A stretch of DNA of 60,808 nt, taken from the NCBI GenBank assembly GCA_029553545.1, contig JAKPKU010000072.1, positions 1 to 60,808 on the forward strand. Direction: 5' to 3'. Below are positions 54,850-60,808 of this stretch, one piece after another. The stretch's first letter is position 1, and each line of letters begins with the position of its first letter. This stretch comes from Candidatus Cloacimonadota bacterium. Its GTDB lineage: Bacteria > Cloacimonadota > Cloacimonadia > Cloacimonadales > WRIO01. Position numbers and translations under genes: made by a program. The notes under the pieces were generated by a model, which was not told where the DNA came from, made no database searches, and saw nothing but the letters and a program-made list of their open reading frames with translations.

Positions 54850-57126
54850 TTAAAATCTTTTTTTGGTGATAGTATCATATACAGTTTTTGAGAGTTGTTC
54901 AAGCGTATATGGTTTTTGTATAAAGCCCTTAATTCCCATATTGGTAATGTTTTTGATACGTTCATCTTGTTTAAAGCCAGAAGATAATAAGACTTTTACA
55001 TTTTCATTCAATGCCTTTAATTCGACAAATGTATCTTTACCAGACTTTTGAGGCATAATCATATCAAGAATAATCACATCAATTTTGTACATTTGGCTTT
55101 TATATATATCTATACATTCTTTGCCATTATTTGCTGTAATAACATAATACCCACATGTTTCGAGCATTTCTCTTGCCATTTTTCTGACGAACAATTCATC
55201 GTCAACCAATAAAACTGTGCCTTCGCCTTTGTATATCTTTTCATGTTTTTGGATATTGCTTGTTTTTAGCTTCATATGATGGACAGGGAGGTAGATATAT
55301 ACATTTGTCCCAATACCTAATTCAGAGTAGATATCAACAAAGCCATGGTGCTGCTTGATAAGATTATACACCATTGTCAAGCCAAGTCCTGTACCCATAT
55401 CCTTGTTTTTTGTAGTGTAAAATGGTTCAAAGATTTTTGTAATATAATCTCTTTCAATGCCCACGCCTGTATCTGCAACCAAGATCCTCCAGTACTCAAT
55501 TGGTTCTGCATCGGGGTGAATTTGGGTGAAAAACTGATCAGCTTTGATCATTGAAATAGTAAGATTTAATACACCACCATACTCATCATTATAATCTCTC
55601 ATGATCGTCATGGCGTGATTTGCATTAATACACAAGTTTAATAAAATTTGCTCAATATGTGTTGCAGAGGCAAAAGATATTGCAGGCTCCTCATATGGGG
55701 TTGTAAATATTTCAACTGACTTATCAAATGATTTATTACATATAGTTGTTACATTAGTCAGACATGTGTTCAAGTCTATTGGTGCAAGAAAGAGGTCTTG
55801 TTTTTTGGATAAAGATAATAATTGTTGTACAATATTTGCTGCTCTACTTGCAGAGCTCTCCATTAATTGATGGTATTCCATAATCTTTTCTGTTGAACAT
55901 TCTTTTTTACTCTCGATATTGAATTTCATTATTGACAGGGTTCCGATTATTCCACTAAGCATATTATTTATCTCATGTGCAATGCCACCAGCAAGATTGC
56001 CTATGGATTCCATTCTTTGGGCTTGTTGCAATTGAGAGTTTTTATTTTCAAGCTCTGTCACATCATCTGCCAAAATAACAATATTCTCCAGCTCAGGGCT
56101 TTTTATTGGATAAATATGTACATTCATTATGCTTTCATTGATCTGTTGATGATTGTAAAGCTTGCTCCTTTTGTGTGTCATAAAATTTTCAAAAAGCAGA
56201 TTAAATTCGGGCGAAATACCCCGCAAAGACTTTCCAATAGCGTCGGAGCTGGAAATCTGAAAAAAGCTTGCTGCTGCATTATTCCACTGAGTAATTTCTC
56301 CATTCTTATTAACATTCACTAAAATAGACGGCATATAATTTATTATATTAGTTAGGTTTGTTTGTACCCACATTAATTCTTTTTTTATCTTATCGTGGCT
56401 AATATTTCTTTGATGTACTTCTTCGAGCATGATATCAAAATTATTATAAAGCTGCCCAATTTCATCTTGCAATTCAGTTTTTAATCTGATAGTATAGTCA
56501 CTTTTTTGGGTAATTAAGTTTATTGTTTTAGATAATGATATCATAGGTTTTAATATATTTGTCGAGATGAATAAATAAGAAATAAATAATAAAGACAACA
56601 TCAGTAGAAGATAAGTTACAGATATTGCAAAGCTGCTTCTATTTACTTGTTTTAATGCATAAATATTGGTATAAAAAAGCTCTATATTGGCAATTTTTTG
56701 ATTGTTATAATATACTTGGAAACTCTTTTTTGTGACACTCTTTTCATTATCATAATTATTATAAGGCACAGTGCGGTCTTCAATTATCGCTGAATTATTA
56801 ATAAGCGTCTTATCACAGCTTGCAATAAATTCAAAATCTTCATTGAATATATTTATGGCAACATATTCTTCATTGTTCAAAATTGCATTATTCAAGGCAT
56901 CAATATTGTCGTAATCTATATTCCAAATAGGTAGTTGATATGTTTTTGATAAGGTATTTATCGTATTGTCCACTGATCTTGAAAGAGAATTAATTTCTTT
57001 TTCTTGTAAGTATTTTTTGAAGACTAAGATATTTACAGCGCTTACTGCTGTAAAAGTAACAATCAGAATCAACAATAATTTAAATATTATCTTTCTTTTG
57101 TAATCGCTAAATTGCCATCTTTGCAT
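54850..57126 (-). CDS. Membrane-bound hybrid sensor histidine kinase
   Basis: A 758-residue sensor. Transmembrane helices at about 14-36 and 167-188 enclose a periplasmic sensor of about 130 residues. A HAMP domain follows (about 189-245), then PAS (about 255-360). The HisKA acceptor is H384 in GIAHEINNML. An ATPase domain with NANHAM and DTGVGIER comes next, then a receiver with acceptor D688 in ILDMIMP. It should autophosphorylate in response to an extracytoplasmic signal and pass phosphate to its receiver. No separate response regulator is adjacent. AGGAGGTGG precedes the ATG. The domain layout resembles the cytoplasmic hybrid at 497-2257. Confidence 0.93.
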   Translation of the reverse strand: MQRWQFSDYKRKIIFKLLLILIVTFTAVSAVNILVFKKYLQEKEINSLSRSVDNTINTLSKTYQLPIWNIDYDNIDALNNAILNNEEYVAINIFNEDFEFIASCDKTLINNSAIIEDRTVPYNNYDNEKSVTKKSFQVYYNNQKIANIELFYTNIYALKQVNRSSFAISVTYLLLMLSLLFISYLFISTNILKPMISLSKTINLITQKSDYTIRLKTELQDEIGQLYNNFDIMLEEVHQRNISHDKIKKELMWVQTNLTNIINYMPSILVNVNKNGEITQWNNAAASFFQISSSDAIGKSLRGISPEFNLLFENFMTHKRSKLYNHQQINESIMNVHIYPIKSPELENIVILADDVTELENKNSQLQQAQRMESIGNLAGGIAHEINNMLSGIIGTLSIMKFNIESKKECSTEKIMEYHQLMESSASRAANIVQQLLSLSKKQDLFLAPIDLNTCLTNVTTICNKSFDKSVEIFTTPYEEPAISFASATHIEQILLNLCINANHAMTIMRDYNDEYGGVLNLTISMIKADQFFTQIHPDAEPIEYWRILVADTGVGIERDYITKIFEPFYTTKNKDMGTGLGLTMVYNLIKQHHGFVDIYSELGIGTNVYIYLPVHHMKLKTSNIQKHEKIYKGEGTVLLVDDELFVRKMAREMLETCGYYVITANNGKECIDIYKSQMYKIDVIILDMIMPQKSGKDTFVELKALNENVKVLLSSGFKQDERIKNITNMGIKGFIQKPYTLEQLSKTVYDTITKKRF

Positions 57127-57210
57127 GATTGATCCACCTCCTATTAATACTAATATTTATCTTAAACAATGAGAAAAAAAAGTCAAGCATAATTATTATA
57201 ACATTTTCAT

Positions 57211-58026
57211 TTACCAATATTTTGCTTCTGGATGATGGATGATTATGGCACATGTTGAAAACTCAGGTTCCAATTCATCGCTTTCATTCATGATAATTCC
57301 CATGTCTTTTGCCTTTAGAATATCCAAGACCTTGAATTGCTCAGCCATATCTGTTGACCAGCTATATCCAAAGCTATATCTCCTGCTACGATAATTCATT
57401 GCCCATTCATCTTCTACTGTTTCATTCTCTTTAGCAATACCCATCTCTTTTCTGATTTTAGCGTGTGTAAAGGCTGCTAATGCCTCTGTGAGAGCAGAAC
57501 AATAGCCATGCCAATAAAAATAGTCTTGATATTGATTTTCATCATTTAATTGTTTAGCAAATTGAACAGGCATGTCGCCCAGAGTTACAACCTGGCACCC
57601 AAGAAAGTCTATTACACCCGAGTTTACTGTATTTAAATAATCACAAATTGAGATATTATGCTCTTGATCACGCTCAAAAAATAAGACTTTCTGTACATTT
57701 TCAGTACTTGTAGATAAGAGATTGCAAGCAACGCAGTTTTCACAGCTGTCTTTTTTTTTGTAAATCAGAATCATATCATCATCTGCTTGGCAGGGGAATA
57801 TCCCATAAGATATGCTTGGTGAACATTGTGTCTTTGCCCATTCGAACATGCGATTATGGGCTTGTTCTATTTCTTGTTTAATATTTTTATCTTGCATATC
57901 GTCAGGCTTAAAGCCCCATAATTTAAAGTATAGCATCTTTTTATTTATCCAGTTATTAATTATTTCAATATCAATGCTATCAACTTGATTAAGCCCTATA
58001 CAGTGCGGCTTGATTTGATAATTCAT
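57211..58026 (-). CDS. Stand-alone MetH reactivation-domain protein
   Basis: This protein corresponds to the C-terminal activation module of MetH, which presents S-adenosylmethionine to remethylate inactive cob(II)alamin. The AdoMet-binding signature appears as RSRRYSFGYSWSTDMAEQ (about 211-228). It ends HHPEAKYW, like the family's HPEAKYF terminus. YGIFPCQADDDMILIYKK corresponds to the GYFPA block. A CENCVACN motif at about 115-122, not usual in this domain, could bind metal. It overlaps the metH stop by 4 bases (ATGA), so both parts are made together. An external electron donor must still be supplied. Confidence 0.85.
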   Translation of the reverse strand: MNYQIKPHCIGLNQVDSIDIEIINNWINKKMLYFKLWGFKPDDMQDKNIKQEIEQAHNRMFEWAKTQCSPSISYGIFPCQADDDMILIYKKKDSCENCVACNLLSTSTENVQKVLFFERDQEHNISICDYLNTVNSGVIDFLGCQVVTLGDMPVQFAKQLNDENQYQDYFYWHGYCSALTEALAAFTHAKIRKEMGIAKENETVEDEWAMNYRSRRYSFGYSWSTDMAEQFKVLDILKAKDMGIIMNESDELEPEFSTCAIIIHHPEAKYW

Positions 58027-60524
58027 AGTACTTCCTTCATAAATTCTAAGCCAGAAAAGGCATCTTTTCCATAAATAACTTTGCCATTATAGACAGTCTG
58101 TAATTCTCTTTCTACAAAGCTTTTGTTCAATGCTGCGCCACCGCAGATGACGGGTATATTGATGTCTGCATTCTTGAGAAATTCTAATGTCTCTTTCATG
58201 TAATAAGTGGATTTGATAAGCAGAGCGCTAAGTCCAAGAGACTGCGGTTTATGCATGATAATAGCTTCTTTAATTTGTTGTGGCGTTTGTTTTACGCCCA
58301 AGTCAATGATATTATAGCCATTATTCTCTAAAATTATTTGCACCAAGTTTTTGCCAATATCATGAACATCACCCTTTACTGTTGCCAGGAGCATGGATTT
58401 ATTCTTATTGCTGCTAAATTCAGCCATCATAGGTTTTAAATATTCTACTGATTTTTTCATTACCTCAGCCGACTTCAGCACAAAGGGCAATTGCAATCTC
58501 CCATTTTCAAAGAGCTCTCCAACTTTTTGCATGGAAGGAATAAGGAGTTCATTAATGATTTCATGTGCATGTTTTTCAGCTAAAGCTTTATTCAATACAA
58601 TATCAAGCTCCGCTGTATTGCCTTTTATAATCTTGTTTTCTAACTGCTCATTGTAGGGCAAGTTTTCAGCACTATCAGAGGCATTAGCTTCTGTTACATT
58701 AGATTTTGCCAATAAAAGTAGAGCGTCTTCACCATTAAGTTTTTTATTATAAATAAGCTTTGTGCAAATCTCATAAATATCCGTATCTATTTCATTGATC
58801 GGAATGAGCTTCGAGGCGTCAACTATGGCTGCGTCAAGCCCTTTTTTGACACATTCATTCAAGAAAACAGCATTGAGGTATTTTCTGATCTTGGGGTTCA
58901 AACCAAAGGACACATTGCTTACGCCCATGATCGAGCTTATTTTTGGCTCATTCTTCTCTATATATTCAATCATTGTTAGCGATTCGATAGCAGAATCACG
59001 ATAGCTATCTTCACCAGTTGCCAATGAAAAAGTTAAGCTGTCGAAAAATAAATTATCTTGAGGCATGCCAACTTCATTTGCTAATGCGATAAAACGATTT
59101 AGAATATGCAGCTTTTGTTCAAAACTCTTTGCCATTCCTGTCTCGTCGATTGCAAGGCAGATCAAAGCAGAGTTTAGTCTCTTTGCAACTTGCAAGTAGC
59201 GTCGCACATTATTATCGCCTTCTTCAAAATTACATGAGTTGATAATTGCCTTTCCACTGAGGCATTTTAAGGCAGCTTCCACTGCATCCAAAGAGGTAGT
59301 ATCGATCATTAAAGGCGCTTGAATAGAGGAATTGAGCATGGGGAAGAAGGTGTTGATATCATTTACTTCATTCCTGTTTAGATGAGTGAGGCAGATATCT
59401 AAGACATGTGCGCCTTGATCTTCCTGCTCTTTACATATCTCCAACATCTCATCCCATTTATCTTCTTCTAAAAGTTTTTTGAATTTCTTGCTTCCATTGG
59501 TATTTGCCCTTTCTCCTATCAATAAAGGCTTGGGATAGACATCTATTGCTTGTGCTGAAAATAAAGAAGTCAAATGGTTTTTGTAATCAAAAGAGAGAGG
59601 ACCTGCCTTGTAATCGGCTAACTCTTTGGCTAATGCAGTGATAAACTCGGGAGTAGTACCACAACAGCCACCAATCATCCGAATATTATACTTTTTCACC
59701 AAATCAGCTGTCATTTTGGCAAACTCATTCGCTGTCAGATCATATGCGAGCTCTCCATTTTCCATTACAGGCAAGCCTGCATTTGGCAAGAGAGAAATAA
59801 GCTTATTGGAATTTTCTGCCAGTGTCTTTATATAAGACTCCATAAGCTGAGGTCCCGTACCGCAATTAATTCCGATCACATCTACAGGCATGGTGGCAAA
59901 AGTATGTAAAAAAGCGAGCACGTCGGTGCCCACCAGCATTTGCCCATTATCTTGAATAGTCGCTTGGACAATGAGGGGAACAGTCTTTTTTTGCTCATCA
60001 AACACACGATAACAAGCATTTAACACTGCTTTGATATGCAAGGGATCCTGATTGGTCTCTATTTGCAAAATATCCACATTTTCTTCCACCAAAGTTGCAA
60101 TTTGAGAGTAATATGTTGCGCTTATTTCATCGAACTTGATATGCCCTAAAGAGGGTAGCTTTGTGCCTGGACCAATAGATCCAGAGACAAAACAGGGCTT
60201 TTCAATAGTAGAGAATCTGGCTGCAACGGACTTAGCGATCCTCACCCCTGCTCTGTTTATTTCTTTTGTTTTATCTGCTAAACCATACTCCTGTAAAGAA
60301 AGCTCCGAGGCATTAAAAGTATTTGTTTCTATCACTTGCGCCCCTGCTTGGAGATATTGCCTGTGAATCTTAGTGATAATATCTGGTCTGCTGATATTCA
60401 AATAATCATTGCACTCATAGCCACCAAAATCCTCCTTATTGAGCTTGTACTTTTGAATCATTGTGCCCATTGCACCATCAAATATCAAAAAATTTTCTTT
60501 TAAATAATCTAAAATATTCGGCAC
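58023..60524 (-). CDS. metH: Cobalamin-dependent methionine synthase lacking its reactivation domain
   Basis: Makes methionine from homocysteine and methyltetrahydrofolate. The homocysteine domain (1-300) has zinc ligands C221 (GINCGTGP), C287 and C288 (GGCCGTTPE). The pterin domain is about 330-595, with LLIGERANTNGSKKF. The cap and B12 domain are about 625-833, with the base-off ligand motif D719-V-H721-D-I-G724. At 833 residues it ends where full MetH enzymes continue into the activation domain, which here is the next gene. The start is a GTG with GAGGAGG 4 bases upstream. I looked for a SAM or cobalamin riboswitch upstream and saw none. Confidence 0.93.
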   Translation of the reverse strand: MPNILDYLKENFLIFDGAMGTMIQKYKLNKEDFGGYECNDYLNISRPDIITKIHRQYLQAGAQVIETNTFNASELSLQEYGLADKTKEINRAGVRIAKSVAARFSTIEKPCFVSGSIGPGTKLPSLGHIKFDEISATYYSQIATLVEENVDILQIETNQDPLHIKAVLNACYRVFDEQKKTVPLIVQATIQDNGQMLVGTDVLAFLHTFATMPVDVIGINCGTGPQLMESYIKTLAENSNKLISLLPNAGLPVMENGELAYDLTANEFAKMTADLVKKYNIRMIGGCCGTTPEFITALAKELADYKAGPLSFDYKNHLTSLFSAQAIDVYPKPLLIGERANTNGSKKFKKLLEEDKWDEMLEICKEQEDQGAHVLDICLTHLNRNEVNDINTFFPMLNSSIQAPLMIDTTSLDAVEAALKCLSGKAIINSCNFEEGDNNVRRYLQVAKRLNSALICLAIDETGMAKSFEQKLHILNRFIALANEVGMPQDNLFFDSLTFSLATGEDSYRDSAIESLTMIEYIEKNEPKISSIMGVSNVSFGLNPKIRKYLNAVFLNECVKKGLDAAIVDASKLIPINEIDTDIYEICTKLIYNKKLNGEDALLLLAKSNVTEANASDSAENLPYNEQLENKIIKGNTAELDIVLNKALAEKHAHEIINELLIPSMQKVGELFENGRLQLPFVLKSAEVMKKSVEYLKPMMAEFSSNKNKSMLLATVKGDVHDIGKNLVQIILENNGYNIIDLGVKQTPQQIKEAIIMHKPQSLGLSALLIKSTYYMKETLEFLKNADINIPVICGGAALNKSFVERELQTVYNGKVIYGKDAFSGLEFMKEVL

Positions 60525-60604
60525 ATTTCCTCCTCAAATCAATATAACTATTTAATAAACAAAGTCAAGTTAAAATGTCAAGCAATTTAACAGTATTTAA
60601 AAAT

Positions 60605-60775
60605 GAGGCTGTTGCAGAGTACTTAAAATATCTTATAAAAGAATAAAGCAGATTTAAAAAACAACACCCTCTATATATATAGGGCTTACAAAATGGTGTT
60701 TTTTGAAAACTATTTTCACCTAAATCAGTAGATGCCTACTACGAACGGGTTTAGGGGTGATTTTTTACAACGCAC
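60605..60775 (+). repeat. Dispersed MITE-like element, copy C
   Basis: A 171-base copy of the element at 19238-19413. It opens with GAGGCTGTTGCA and contains CCCTCTATATATATAGGG, GAAAACTATTTTCACCT and CTACTACGAACGGG. It occupies most of the stretch upstream of metH (60525-60808), which has no gene. Confidence 0.6.
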
Positions 60776-60808
60776 TACAACTCTCCTTAGTTAACACCAG
60801 TCAATTAC

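Noticed and set aside
60525-60808. SAM or cobalamin riboswitch upstream of metH
   Set aside because: No conserved riboswitch core is visible in the 80 bases before the gene. The remainder is the dispersed element.

Overview
The window looks like a chromosome segment from a low-GC, Gram-negative, probably anaerobic fermenting bacterium of the FCB superphylum. Candidatus Cloacimonadota is my best guess, by inference and not proven. Supporting signs are two secreted enzymes with C-terminal sorting modules of the type IX (Por) kind, a PorV-like outer-membrane protein, DUF5683-like exported proteins, a membrane decarboxylase of the methylmalonyl-CoA/oxaloacetate type, acetate kinase, and B12-dependent methionine synthase. 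Clear GGAGG ribosome-binding sites argue against ordinary Bacteroidota.

Layout. (1) 0.5-19.1 kb, all minus strand, is a core block. It holds a hybrid histidine kinase with an HDOD protein, an XPD/DinG-like helicase fused to a nuclease domain, asnS, a Gfo/Idh oxidoreductase, an exported TPR protein, a UDP-sugar pyrophosphorylase, and the cell-shape operon mreB-mreC-(CofE-like)-mreD-mrdA-rodA led by ndk and ackA. (2) 19.1-32.4 kb is an accessory region full of hairpin repeats. It contains a secreted peptidylarginine-deiminase-like enzyme, a YkgJ-type cysteine-cluster protein, a complete type I restriction-modification operon (hsdR-hsdS-hsdM), and the wreck of a second one (hsdM tail, two truncated dinD pieces around an intact rhuM). 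(3) 32.4-38.8 kb, plus strand, holds four TPR proteins arranged A-B-A-B. The A members end in what looks like a bare histidine-kinase dimerisation/phosphoacceptor (DHp) helix pair with no ATPase domain. The B members have Asp or Glu where the His would be. (4) 38.9-42.9 kb holds tRNA-Gly, two glycosyltransferases and an unknown protein. (5) 43.5-50.1 kb, minus strand, is a secretion/envelope cluster: three DUF5683-like proteins, an M6 metalloprotease and a PorV-like barrel. (6) 50.1-60.5 kb holds tRNA-Leu, the four-gene decarboxylase operon, a second hybrid kinase, and a split methionine synthase.

The strongest candidates for something undescribed are two. The first is the mosaic hairpin arrays: a fixed 8-base spacer GTTAGGTA separates hairpins whose stems differ in sequence but stay paired, mostly around a fixed TTC loop. 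The second is the duplicated A-B pair of TPR proteins carrying orphan DHp-like tails. Both calls rest on reading the sequence by eye; homology searches were not possible.
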